Shown: positions 1 through 10,829 of the stretch, piece after piece
Layout: each line of letters begins with the position of its first letter
How positions within the stretch are numbered: the first letter of the stretch is position 1
From: Apostichopus japonicus
Taxonomy: Eukaryota > Echinodermata > Holothuroidea > Aspidochirotida > Stichopodidae
NCBI RefSeq assembly: GCF_037975245.1
Contig: NC_092563.1
Span: forward strand, 13,630,001 to 13,694,000
Length of the DNA: 64,000 nucleotides
Direction of reading: 5' to 3'
Position numbers and translations under genes: made by a program
Notes under the pieces: model-generated
What the model was told of the DNA's origin: nothing
The model's database searches: none
The model's input: the letters and a program-made list of their open reading frames with translations, nothing else

Positions 1-572
1 TAGTAACATTAGGCCTCGCGTTTTGTGTGGACTTTAGGCACATTAGGCTAGGAAACGTTGCACTGAGTACTGTTCGAAAAATATGTCGAGACAAGACTCG
101 GTACATTGGATACTGTTCGCTGTTTAGCTATATAAAGACGTTCGACTGCCAATCGTTTCTTGGCGATTTGCCAAGTTTAACTAAGAACAAGTGTTTCACG
201 CACATTGTAAGAATGTTGTACAGTACTATAGCATGCAAATCATCAGACGACAGCCTGCTGTACCAATGATTTCCCGCGTACAGGTAAAATGCGAATTCCT
301 TTTTTGGGGGATTTAATGGTTATGCATACTAAATGAGAACAATGTGCATATGGAACATTAACCCTGTGGTGAGTGATGAGGGGCTCTACATACAAAAAAT
401 ACCAAAAAAGATCCCAGGAAAATTCAAAGATCCCAGGAAAATTCAGTGATCCACATGAAAAAACAAAGGTATCTCAGGAGAGTTTTTAGGATCAAAACCC
501 TTTCTAAATGCCACCATTTTGCATGTAGGCACCATCAGGATTTGAAAATTTTTCAAAAGGGGAGGGGGATAC
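1..572. other. Unassigned flank left of the LTR element
   Basis: No gene is recognisable here. An 18-base direct repeat beginning agatcccaggaaaa occurs twice in succession near 410-446. The last 20 bases before the LTR are a purine run (aaaaggggagggggatac) that nearly mirrors the pyrimidine run just after the 3' LTR. No homology to copy B is visible in this stretch. Confidence 0.5.
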
Positions 573-710
573 TGTAACATATTGTACTGCAACCTGCAGT
601 TTAGACCAACCACTGCCAGTCATACCTGGAGGTTACATACTTACCCTGACCCCAGCCCCCATCCTAGCCTATCTATGCCAATATATGGATTTAAGAGTAA
701 CAAGTTTACA
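573..710 (+). repeat. 5' LTR, internally deleted
   Basis: Starts tgtaacatattgtac and ends aacaagtttaca, matching both ends of the 269-bp LTR at 4723-4991. About 131 internal bases are missing, with the junction at a short shared taa. Loss of the LTR interior may have removed promoter or poly(A) signals. Confidence 0.9.
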
Positions 711-728
711 TGGTGTCAGAAGTAAACA
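711..728 (+). other. Primer-binding site
   Basis: The sequence tggtgtcagaagtaaac abuts the 5' LTR without a gap and starts with TGG, complementary to the CCA end of a tRNA. The primer tRNA was not identified. Confidence 0.7.
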
Positions 729-747
729 CCATTGTGGACATTTCAAA

Positions 748-1191
748 ATGGATCAGTTAAAGCAACCAAGTTCATTAAGTCTGCAAGGAAATCTGGCTGA
801 AAACTGGAGAAAATGGAGACAGATGTTGCTCCTATATCTGGAAGCTAGTGGACTAAGCGCTAAAACAGATAAAGTAAAAACTTCAGCACTACTTCACATT
901 GCTGGGGAGGACGCTGTAGAAATCTATAACTCCTTCAAATGGGAGGAGGAAGGAGATTGCTGGAAACTTAACAAAGTTATGGATCAGTTTGAGGCATTTT
1001 GTAAGCCAAGAAAAAACATTACATGGGAACGTCATATTTTTAATACACGCAACCAAAAGTCGAGTGAGCCTATCGACCAATACGTTACGGATTCGAGAAA
1101 CAAATCTAAAGGATGCGAATTCGGGGAACTCACTGACTTGGCAAAGCGATCGACATTTGCCGCGCCAGTGAAGCGACTTCGGCGCAAATGA
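748..1191 (+). pseudogene. gag fragment (capsid-like part)
   Basis: Frame-1 reading opens at the ATG at 748 (MDQLKQPSSLSL) just after the primer-binding site. It has the W-rich start and the helical ...WERHIFNTRNQ... stretch usual in gag of gypsy elements with a DUF-type capsid. The frame closes at 1191 where a deletion or frameshift has removed the capsid C-terminal part. The zinc-knuckle part resumes in frame 3 from about 1188. Confidence 0.8.
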
Positions 1192-1844
1192 AATCATTGG
1201 CATGGGAGACAAACTTACCAATACACCAGGTAAGATCGTATAACTCTAACACACGAGGAAAGTCACAAAAATCGCAAACCAGTAGTGGCAATAGAAACTG
1301 TTACAAATGTGGCCGATCTTGGGATAGGGAACATGACTGTCCGGCGATAGGTGCCAAATGCAATTCGTGTGGGAAACTAAATCACTTTGCCGTGGTATGC
1401 CGAAACAATCAAAAATTGGTGTACACGCAAAGCAACAGCAACAAGCAGAGATCTCAAAGTCAAAAAGACATTCGAGTGATAAACCAAGCGACTGGATCGG
1501 ACACTGACAGTGAAACTGATTTTTTTATCGGTATGACAAAAGTGGAAAAAGCAAAAGGCCCGAAAACAGACAAAAACTGGGAGGTTCAGCTGTCTCTAAA
1601 TGAATGTTTAGTCAACTTCACAATTGACACGGGCGCAGAGTGTAATGTGATTAGTAAAAGTATCTACGAGCAGAGAACGAATGAACCACCGAAGAAATCA
1701 AAAGCTAAACTAGTTGCGTACGGAGGACAAAAGCTAAAAAAGATTGGCTGTGTTGACATAGCCTGTGAATATAAAGACCGGTTTAATGTGATAAATTTTC
1801 AGGTCGTAGATGGAGTAGTTCCTTGTCTATTAGGACTACCGTGA
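1188..1844 (+). pseudogene. gag nucleocapsid zinc knuckles and retropepsin
   Basis: Frame 3. Two cysteine clusters are visible: a degenerate CYKCGRSWDREHDC and a canonical CX2CX4HX4C knuckle (CNSCGKLNHFAVVC). They are followed by an aspartic-protease active site (TIDTGAECNVIS, nt about 1621-1656) and a flap-like region. The reading ends in a stop at 1842-1844, and pol continues in frame 1 from 1855. This is consistent with a small deletion near 1840. Confidence 0.85.
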
Positions 1845-1854
1845 GCAGCTGTCA

Positions 1855-3783
1855 TTGATCAAGAGAGTATTTAAGACTCAGGAGTTAGACAGTGAAGAAT
1901 CAACAGCAGAGCTAGATCTGCTTGAGAAATACAAAGATGTATTTACTGGACTGGGATCAGTTACAGATGTAACACACCATATAACCGTCGACCCCACCAT
2001 TGCCCCGGTCGTACATCCACCGCGTAAGGTCCCAGTAGCCCTCCGGGAGAGGATACGCAAAGAACTAAATCGGATGGAACGTATGAATGTTATTTCACGC
2101 GTTCGCGAGCCTACTGCATGGGTGAACAGTATGGTCACCGTAATCAAGCCTAATAAAATTAGGATTTGTATAGATCCGCGGGATTTGAACAAAGCCATCA
2201 AAAGGGAACACTTCCCAATGCGCACGATAGAAGAAGTGATTTCGCGGATGCCTGACGCCCAAGTATTTTCTGTGCTGGACGCCAGCTCTGGGTTCTGGCA
2301 GGTCAACCTTGATGAGGAAAGTACCAACCTGTGCACATTCAACACACCTTTTGGGAGATACAAGTTCCACCGCCTACCATTTGGAATCTGTTCTGCTCCA
2401 GAAGTCTTCCAAGATGTGATGAGTCAGGTGTTTGAAGATCTGGAAGGCATTGAAATCGTAGCCGACGATATTCTTGTGTGGGGAAAAGACGACATTGAGC
2501 ATGACCAACGATTGGAACAATTGTTGCAACGGGCAAGAGACAGAAACGTTAAGTTAAACAAGGACAAATGTCAATTAAGAAAGCCTCAAATTTCATATTT
2601 GGGACATGTGTTAACTTCTAATGGACTGAAGCCAGACCCAGAAAAGGTAAGGGCGATAAGTGAAATGGAGCCTCCACATGACAAGGAGAGCCTCCGGAGG
2701 TTCATGGGGATGGTTACCTATGTGGCAAAATTCATTCCAAATTTGTCGATAGAAAGTGCGCCCCTTCGGGCACTACTAGGAAAAGGTGTCCAATGGGAAT
2801 GGGATGAAACGAAACAAAAGAGTTTCCAAAAACTAAAAGAGAAAATCACACAAACACCTGTGCTGAAATTGTTTGACGTAAACAAAGAGGTTACTATATC
2901 TGTAGATGCAAGTAGTCAGGGGCTTGGAGCTGTGCTACTTCAAGAGGGCGCCCCAATAGCCTATGCATCAAAATCAATGACCAAAAGCCAACAAAATTAC
3001 GCACAAATCGAAAAAGAAATGTTAGGGATTGTATTCGGTTGTGAAAGGTTCCACGAATATTTGTATGGTCAAAAGTCAATCAATGTCGAAACCGATCACA
3101 AGCCCTTAGAGGCAATATTTACAAAACCGTTGTACCAAACTCCCCACAGGCTCCAACAGATGCTTTTGAAAGTTCAAAAGTACCCTTTGTCAGTTAATTA
3201 CAAACCGGGTAAAGAATTGTACATAGCTGACACGTTGTCTAGGTGTAGCTTGGCTGAAATGGCTGATAATCTAGGAGAGAAAGCATTTGAAATAGCTCAG
3301 ATTCAGATGCTTCCTATGTCAAATGAAAAGTTAATTAAACTAAGACAACTCACAGTAGAGGACATTAGTTTGCAAACTCTTGTGAAATATATCGGAGAGG
3401 GTTGGCCTGAGACACGGTCAGAACTTCCAGTCTGCGCAAGGCCTTATTGGAGCTACAAGCATGAAATTACTGTCAATGACGAGATACTATTCAGGGGTGA
3501 TAAAGTTATCGTTCCACTAAAAATGAGGCGTGACATTCTGGCGCAAATTCATAGTGCTCATTTTGGCATTGAAAAATGCAAACGAAGGGCCAGGGATGTT
3601 CTATTCTGGCCTCAGATGAATGCTGAGATTGAAGATCTTATATCTAAATGTGAGATTTGTAACAAATACAGAAATCAAAACACCAAAGAACCCCTAATGC
3701 CGCATGATGTTCCAACAAGGCCATGGGCAAAAATTGGTGCAGATTTGTTTGAATGGAATGGTAAATTATTTAATTTTGATTGA
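1855..3783 (+). pseudogene. pol: reverse transcriptase, RNase H, integrase N-terminus
   Basis: A 642-codon open stretch. The RT fingers/palm carry the first catalytic Asp at about residue 142 (SVLDASSGFWQ) and the active-site pair in IVADDILVWG (Asp 204-205, a variant of YxDD). RNase H starts near residue 345, with ISVDASSQG (Asp about 351). The integrase HHCC zinc site spans about residues 562-605 (HSAHFGIEKC ... CEIC). The frame breaks just after the first part of the integrase core (GADLFEWNG). RT and RNase H look intact within this frame. The ATG at 1855 is only where the frame opens; the natural protein would be part of a gag-pol polyprotein. Confidence 0.93.
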
Positions 3784-4589
3784 TTACTATTCGGGATATT
3801 TTGAAATGGCACATCTCCCAAACACGAAAAGCGAAACTGTAATAACAAATTTGAAATCTCAATTTGCACGACATGGGATACCAGACACACTTGTAAGTGA
3901 CAACGGGCCACAATTTAGCTTTTTCTGAATTTTCAAATTTGTTTCAATTTCACCATACAACTTCTAGTCCGTACCACCCTCAGTCGAATGGTATGTCCGA
4001 AAAGGCTGTGCACATAGCGAAGGGCTTGCTTACAAAGACAAAGGAGGATGGTCAAGACCCATATTTAGCATTGCTTGAGTATCGCAATACCCCCAGAGAT
4101 GACATCCTCGGGTCACCCGCCCAACGACTATTTGGACGCAGAACTAAAACAAGACTACCCACTAGTGAACGGCTCCTGCAACCCCGTATATTGAAACCGG
4201 ACACTGTAACCAAACGACTTGCTGAAAAACGACAAATGCAGAAAACCTACTTTGACAGGCAAGCAAGACCCCTAGCCCAACTATATCCCGGTGAAAACAT
4301 AAGAATGCAAACAGAAGAGGGGTGGGTCCCAGCAACAGTGACTTCTCGAACGGGTCAACCCCGCTCATACATTGTCGAAACACTTGATGGTACAAATTAT
4401 CGTCGAAACCGTAAACACCTTCGTAAAACTAAGGAAAACTATGACCCATTAAAAGAGCTTGACATGCAGCTTGTTGACCCAGAAAGTGAGGAGAGAGACA
4501 TGCGAGAGAATACTGAGACTAATGAAGAGACACGTAGAAGCTCTAGACTAAAAACAAAACCTGTCTGGGCAAAGGACTACGTCATGTAA
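3779..4589 (+). pseudogene. pol: integrase core and C-terminal domain, frameshifted
   Basis: The integrase core continues in frame 2 (about 3779-3928; DYYSGYFEM and VSDNGPQF with the second catalytic Asp). It then continues in frame 3 (about 3915-4589; SPYHPQSNGMSEKAVH with the catalytic Glu). The last part has a GPY/F-like small-barrel region (YIVETLDG, YRRNRKHL) and a charged tail, ending in a stop just before 4590. At least two frame changes make the integrase non-functional as written. Confidence 0.9.
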
Positions 4590-4708
4590 ATAAGATATTC
4601 TTAATCTATGTATTTAACCACTATTATGTTTGTATTTAACCACTATGTTAAAATTGCATGTAGTCATTATATTTTATACACTAGTTGTTGTGACATCATC
4701 TAAATTAC

Positions 4709-4722
4709 AAAAAAAAAGGAGA
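4709..4722 (+). other. Polypurine tract
   Basis: An uninterrupted A run followed by ggaga directly abuts the TG of the 3' LTR, as expected for the plus-strand primer of LTR elements. Confidence 0.8.
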
Positions 4723-4991
4723 TGTAACATATTGTACAGCAACCTGCAGTTTAGACCAACCACTGCCAGTCATACCTGGAGGTTACATACTTACCCTGAC
4801 CCCAGCCACCATCCTAGCCTATCTATGCCCATATATGGATTTAAGAGTAAATGAGCTTATATAACAGATTGTTCTACTATAGTACTATATACTGATTATG
4901 ACTATTGAATACAGAGCCTCAACAACTGGAATAACCTGTCTTGTGTTATTATTACGTTATAGTTACTTATTAATTATCTAACAAGTTTACA
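4723..4991 (+). repeat. 3' LTR
   Basis: 269 bp, tgtaacatattgtac ... aacaagtttaca. It is the full-length version of the LTR. The region around 4855-4890 (gcttatataacag) is TATA-like and is missing from the 5' LTR. Confidence 0.92.
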
Positions 4992-5079
4992 GTTACCCCC
5001 TCCCCTTATACCCCTCCCCCAGGACGCGGATCACTGTCACAAATTACCCGGCTCTAAAAATAGTCTGGTGACAACCCTG
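4992..5079. mobile_element. Terminal piece of a hAT-like DNA transposon
   Basis: Read on the minus strand, this stretch begins CAGGGTTGTCACCAG, the CAGGG-type start of hAT-family terminal inverted repeats. It resembles the end of the element at 32459-33428 (CAGGGTTGGCA). It ends exactly where homology to copy B begins (5080, atcacaac). The matching left end was not found in the window; the gypsy element may have inserted into this transposon. Confidence 0.5.
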
Positions 5080-6629
5080 ATCACAACCTTCGAGGAAACG
5101 TTCCTCATTGGGACATTCAGTCATCTTGGGTGTTCCTTACAAATGTCTGAGGACAATTGGAGAGAAAAGACCTCCAGGAAAGCACTTTTTGAAAACTTTT
5201 AGCAATTAGAGCGTACTATAATTTGAGGCCTGTACTGACTATACCTTTAACCTGATGATGGTATTGATTTTAGTGCCAACGCTGATAACATTCTACTATG
5301 AACATATGATAAGAAAAGGAGATCCTTGTGATACTATGGCAACACACATTTAAAGAATGACAGCTCACAGAAACATCTTCTAAATTGGAATTTATCCTAT
5401 ACGGAACATGGGTTTCCTTACCTAGGGAAGATGGTCATCCGAAAGAGCTCTATTATATAGTAAGCTTAATGTGGTACTTGGGTTTGTCTGGCGGCGGTAG
5501 AATCTGTCAGTCGGATATTTTAATGAACAGCTAGCGTGAACACTGAGCGTCGCTCTTAGTTGTGTTTCAATCAGGAGGCGACGGCTCTTGTGTTGCAAAC
5601 TCCAGAAGCTTGGATTTGCATACCAAATTAAATATTTCACCTCCGTTCTACCATTGGATCTCTAAGAACATGCAATGACATGCAAATTGCTGTTCAACGA
5701 TCTATGGTTATCTCAACACATACTGTTGTGTTTACAATGTTATTGCTGTTTATAAGTACCATAAGTTCGAACAATAAATATGAAACAATATAATGAAGTT
5801 TAATTGGCAATAACATACCACGTATATAGCATTAAGGGAGGGGAGAGGTAGGGCATAAGAAACACCGTTACTTTTGCTGCATAAAGAAAGGCGCGCTATT
5901 TCAAAATACAGGAAGTCCAGTGAATTCTCACGTTACAGCTAACAGTATACACATGGATAGTAGGTTAGTTTTTGCTGTTCAGCAATGCAGTACCATATCT
6001 AAATGTAATCTCGTTTGAACTATCCAAGGCGTGTATGTCCAGTTTGTTCTCACATTGCTTGAACTGTATAGCGAATTACTGCTGGTGTGTATGTACGGTA
6101 TGCGATACATCTATAAATAGTAGCAGCATAGCATACATGGTGCGTCTCAAAGACAAAACAATATCTGTTGAATAGGTTTGGTGGTTGTTAAGTTCTTCAC
6201 ATGTAACAATCAATAATTGATCGGGTTGACTGAATTCAGACTGGCAACAAATATTTTGCCTCGTAATAACCCTTAAGTGCATGGAGAGGCTATGGTTTAA
6301 TAGGCTGTATATAATATAAATTACTTAGTCAGTGTTGAATAAATATCTGTAATGCATGTCCACAGTGGTATCAGCCACGGGGCGCAAAAAGATTGTGGGA
6401 GGGGGGGGGGGTGGGTCTAGTATGTTAAGTGGTCGAGGGGTGGTGTAATGGGAGGCATGTCCCCTCCCTATCTATGAGAATGTTGTGTAAAATGGAGGGT
6501 TCTTAGATGCAAAATGGTACTAAATTACAATGTTTGAAACAATGTTGAAGAATATTCGACTGTTCATGTTGTACCGTATGCATAATGTTATATACTGTAC
6601 ACTACTTGTATAATATTCTGTCTGTCAAT

Positions 6630-6662
6630 GGGACGAGTAGGGGTAGGGTGGGGGGGGGGGGG
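6630..6662 (+). other. Potential G-quadruplex run
   Basis: Four or more G runs in close succession (GGGACGAGTAGGGGTAGGG followed by T and a G tract of about 12). Copy B keeps the same pattern at 43394-43423 with a shorter last run. Function unknown. Confidence 0.5.
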
Positions 6663-6995
6663 TGTTGACCTCTTCACCCAGTTTTTTTTCTGAAGTATAC
6701 TTGGTTTCAACCCTGGCATAAACATTGGAAAATTGTCCCAACTGGCTGCCGTATCACGATTCCTTGAAATCGATGAAACGGAGTACAGGTGTTGATAGGA
6801 GTGATTTGTATAAGAATATGTGCTTGAATTGGGCAAATTTTGCAGTTTTAAAAAGCAGCATATTCTGTCCACATTAAAGTTTATATATTATCCTAATACA
6901 AAATTCAACATGGTAAGTTTGGGGTACGTACGCAGAAAGGAGGTATTTTTTGTCTGTCTGTGTGTGTGTGTGGGTGTGCGTTTGTTTTCTACCTG

Positions 6996-7032
6996 ACCGA
7001 GGACTTGAACAAAAGAATTCCAGGTCCTCGGT
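6996..7032 (+). repeat. Inverted repeat around the motif gtcctcggt
   Basis: accgaggac (6996-7004) pairs perfectly with gtcctcggt (7024-7032) over a 19-base loop. The same octamer recurs on the same strand at about 7054 and 7515. Conserved in copy B (43709-43745). Confidence 0.6.
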
Positions 7033-7093
7033 TGTGATTTCTGAAGAATCACCACGTCCTCGGAGGAATTTCTATTGTATGGGGTATTGTTAA

Positions 7094-7466
7094 CAAGGGC
7101 GTAGGAACCGGGGGCTGGGGGCGCCAGCCCCCCCCCCAGTGAAAAATGTGGAGGGGAGGAAGTATCATTCCGCCCCCCCCCCGGTTCGCAAGTCAGAAAA
7201 CCCCTGTTTTATTTTCAAATGAGAAAAAAATCTCATTTGGAGCACCAAATTGCATCTAAGGCTAGGTGAAAATACAAAATTAAGTTTACAAAATGGAGTG
7301 GGTGTTGAAGTGTGCTATATTGCACCAAATTGCATCTGAGGCCACCTGGAAATGCAAAAAAATCCAAAGGGGAGGGGGACGCCCCCTCCCATTAGACCCC
7401 TCCCCCAGGCCGGCCATCAGTCTTCAGCCCCCCCCCCCCGCTCAAAAGTACCTTCCTACGCCACTG
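7094..7466. mobile_element. hAT-type MITE, copy A only
   Basis: 373 bp bounded by caagggcgtaggaac and its inverted partner ccttcctacgccactg (TIR about 14 bp, roughly CAgtGGCGTAGGAA). It is flanked by a perfect 8-bp direct repeat ATTGTTAA (7086-7093 and 7467-7474). Copy B has a single ATTGTTAA at 43799-43806 and no insert, which is a clean empty site. An 8-bp target duplication is the hAT signature. The interior is non-coding and rich in G/C tracts. Confidence 0.9.
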
Positions 7467-7880
7467 ATTGTTAAGGTTAGGGTACGTGGATTTGAACAAT
7501 GGAAAATACAATGGGGTCCTCGGTTGGAATGTAAAACCAACATGTGTGTGTGTGTGCTTTTTGTTTTTTTCCTCTTCGTCTTCTTGCTTTGGTCTCTTCA
7601 TTTCCCTTAAATAGTTCAATTTATTCACAAAGAAACTCAGACAAATTCAGTGGTATATACTATCTTCAATAAGCTCATATTGATAATAATAACGCATATA
7701 CCAAATATTTCCGAAGATTTCAGAGAAAATTTGATAAACCCAAGTTAAGCTGCTTATCTTCTCAAATTAAATGAAGCTACCTTTCAATTAGCCTCCCAAC
7801 AAATCAGTAGCAGTCCCAGACCATTGAATATTGTCAGTTCTGTATTATCCCCATTTTCAGGGATACACTAACGCACCCAT

Positions 7881-8050
7881 CTTCTTCAGGCCCATGTGAC
7901 AGAGATCTTTGTGGAGAACTACTCCCTGAGACAGCTGAGAAACATCTTGTTCTGTGTGAGAGAAATCCTACTTTAAAAGATCTCTCTGGGAGCTGCTGTA
8001 AGTTTTTAAAGGCATTGAAGACTCGCCCCAAACCGCGTGCCGCGCTCTGA
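7881..8050 (+). other. Coding-like relic, copy A
   Basis: An open frame of about 55 codons (SGPCDRDLCGELLPETAEKH ... ending at TGA 8048-8050). It is cysteine-rich and keeps its frame in copy B (to 44364) despite an upstream indel. Family not recognised; it may be the 3' end of a mobile-element ORF or one exon. Confidence 0.3.
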
Positions 8051-9178
8051 AAAAGTTAAGTTTCCGTTGCTTGCAAGTGAAGTTTTCTTCTTGTCGCTAC
8101 AAAATGCAGACAGTAATGAAACGTTATACCTAAGTTGTTATTTTTTATCTAGACCTGAGATGTCCATCGCTGCCATATACACTGTGTTGTGGGTATTGAC
8201 CGTAGATGTATGTATTGACTGTACACTAGTGTCGAATTACCGACGGTAGCAAGCTGTGTGTGTGTTTTATGGGATCGATGGTGGTGTCAACACTTTTGTT
8301 ACACCTCATTCGAAACTCGGTCAGATTACCGCATGAGACGTTTCTTTGTGCGCGAGTCTTCACTCCCTTGAAATATGTGATGTCATAGTGCCGCTAGAAT
8401 CTGCAACCTTTCGGTTTCTTTTTGTTTTCTAATTCCCTGTTTTTTAAGCTGAAATGTTAACAGGGTTGAAACTGAAACTCCCCTTGCTATCATTGATTAA
8501 TTAGGTCATGTTAATAGCTTTAATAGTTAAGATCCGCAAAGCCGACTCCATTCATTACAGAAAATGAGAAAATAAACATTGGAAACAAAAATATTACTTA
8601 AAAAAAGCACACAAACAAACATTGAATCCAAGTGGCTGGATGATGTCGTTATATAGACTTGATCAAGTCTTCATCCTCGTGTTAGGGAAAACATTAAAAT
8701 ACTTGATATCGCCCAAATGGAGTTAAACAAATTCTTAGCTGTTTGTGGAAGCTGTTTTAAGACCATTTTTACCTTTATCACAGACTAAAACTGATGGCAG
8801 GGTTCGTGTCTCTTTCGATGTCTCTTAAAGAGGTCATTTCACAAAAAATCCAACTAATCGAGAGTAACTTCCTCTGAATCTATGAAAAATCTCTGTTCAA
8901 AACTATCCTCATCACCTTCATAACATCTAGGACTAATTAGATATTTACATTATATTAATCGCATCTGAAAACACACCTCTGAAAAATGCAATTTCAAAAC
9001 AAGACAACGATGACGTCATGTTAGGAATACAAATGCCAAGCCCAGGCATGTACCGGATCCGCGACGATCATACCGTCCTACATACACGCACATTTACACT
9101 GAGAGAAAAACCACTGCATTACGCTATATCGTTAGAAACTTCAAGTTTGTTTGACAAAATGTAAAATATCCGAGAGAA

Positions 9179-9567
9179 ATGCCGGTCCGTTGTGTTGTTG
9201 TTGGAAGCTGCAGAAATGTCATAACCCATGCAATTAGCCTTCATCGATGGCCGAAGGACGACAAAAACACGGCGATTATGACCAAGTTAGTGCACAACAC
9301 CAGCGCCGATTTCACTGGGCCTAGTCAGTTTTCAGCTCCGTATGTAGCGAACACTTCACAGAAGCATTTTACGATCCCTCCTTTTCTTATGAAATAAAAC
9401 AAATGGGCTTTAACGGGTCGACATAAACGAGCCGTTCTTCTTTCAAGTAATCCACATTAAAAAATCCGAAGACCAGATCGGGGAACAGGAAACCTCCAGT
9501 AGGGCAAGTGGCGACCCTTTGGAGGGAGCGCGGCCGAGCACTAGTACTAGTAGTACTAGTATTAGCT
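9179..9567 (+). pseudogene. THAP-type zinc-finger domain relic, copy A
   Basis: Starts MPVRCVV and continues ISLHRWPKD, FTGPSQFS in one frame. At about 9340 the reading shifts by one base to VCSEHFTEAFYD, restoring the THAP C2-CH order (Cys ... Cys ... CSEHF). A serine/threonine-rich, coding-looking tail follows in another frame to about 9567. THAP domains bind DNA and occur in P-element-type transposases and regulatory proteins. Here one or two frameshifts and a missing Cys spacing (C-x5-C in A, C-x4-C in B) make it a relic. Copy B equivalent at 45492. Confidence 0.75.
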
Positions 9568-10829
9568 TTATTAATGTCTCAATAGACGAAGAGATTTTGC
9601 TCTATCATCTAAATTAACACCCCTTTATTGCCTTATTGTGTACTGTGTTGTAATAAGCTATGAGGATAGCTTCAGAAGGGATGGGTTAAATCTTCTTGTG
9701 CAAAATCTGTAGTTCCCCAATTTATTTCTGGAAAATGCTGGGTCAGTTAGTTATGGCCATAATTTCTTATTCGTATTCAGTAAAACCATTTTTTTGTTGG
9801 GGAGGGAGTGGGGTCATGGGGATGGGTCAAATAGGTAGTTAAAACGATTATACTCCAAAGGTTGTTTAAATCGTACAGCGATATACTTTAAACAGTCACA
9901 GAGCCAAAAATTCTCACAACGTAGTTAAAATCTTACATTATTGAACAAAGTTTATTCAATATCAGTTCTAGACAGTCATTCTGGACAATTTGAACAAGTC
10001 TGTGACTAAACCAACATTAACAACAATCATTGTATTATATTACATAAAAGTAAAACTGTTCTTTGCATAGACATTATCATTCTTAAATTACACAAATGTA
10101 ATTTGTGATATCAAAGCAGATTTAAAGAAAAACAACCTACATAGACATTGTTGGCTTTAAGCCTACAAAACAGATGCATATCCATCGCTATCAGTCGTTG
10201 TTGTGACAAATTAATTAGAATAAACCAGAAGCAAATAGAATAAAGAGTAATTTAAACCAAGAAACATTGCACGACGCAACTCACATGCAACAATGTTACC
10301 CACACACGACGACACGTACAACACTGACGCGCAACGTGAAACACAACATTAAAACAACCAAAGACCATTAACAGGGTGTAGGCCTGCTGTTGAGTTTCTG
10401 AAGAAAGATTGTTAAACAAACCATCTGCTGCTGAAGAAACAAAGTCTAAAACTTCAAGAGTCGGCTGCCTTTATTGGTCTTTATAATGACTTTCTGTCAA
10501 ATATCATTGGTGATATGGATATTTGGCTTCCAGATTAAAGGTACAAAGCAAACATGTCTGGGAGGTAAATGCTCCTATAAAGGTCAATGCCCGTTCACTT
10601 ATGCATATATTATATGACATCAGGTCACGCCAATACATGTCTCAAAATGCTTCAAAATATGCCTTTTCTTTCATTGTTGATGTTGGGTCTGCAAAATAAC
10701 TATTTCATCCTTAATTAAAAGTCCTGAATTTCAATATATCAGCAATGAGGGAACCCTGACGGATTGATAATCCAACACAATCGTAGAATAGAAATGGTGT
10801 TTCTGGAGGGATTTCTCAACCAAGGCTTC
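9568..10829. other. Unassigned DNA, copy A
   Basis: No gene recognised. Around 9690 copy A lacks about 535 bp present in copy B (45996-46535). The remaining reading across the junction has a stop (tag at about 9711) where B has cag. Confidence 0.5.

Larger units (their letters stand above)
573..4991 (+). mobile_element. Ty3/gypsy-type LTR retrotransposon, defective
   Basis: The element has matching TG...CA LTRs, a primer-binding site starting TGG right after the 5' LTR, gag with zinc knuckles, protease, reverse transcriptase, RNase H and integrase in gypsy order, and a polypurine tract before the 3' LTR. The coding part is split over reading frames 1, 3, 1, 2 and 3, so several frameshifts or small deletions separate the domains and no complete polyprotein is encoded. 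The 5' LTR lacks about 131 bp present in the 3' LTR. Over the shared part I count about three substitutions by eye, so the insertion is fairly young although inactive. Flanking pentamers are gatac and gttac, an imperfect target duplication. The RT/RNase H/integrase style resembles Mag/SURL-like elements of marine invertebrates; the clade assignment is inference. Confidence 0.95.
5080..7880. other. Gene-free DNA downstream of gene A (copy A)
   Basis: No coding exon recognised. It contains several G or C homopolymer runs (6401, 6650, 7130, 7430), a (TG)n stretch near 6955, the hairpin at 6996-7032 and the MITE at 7094-7466. Apart from the MITE it aligns along its length with 41855-44195. Confidence 0.6.

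Noticed and set aside
1878-2363. Minus-strand open frame of 161 codons
   Set aside because: Shadow of the reverse-transcriptase frame on the opposite strand.
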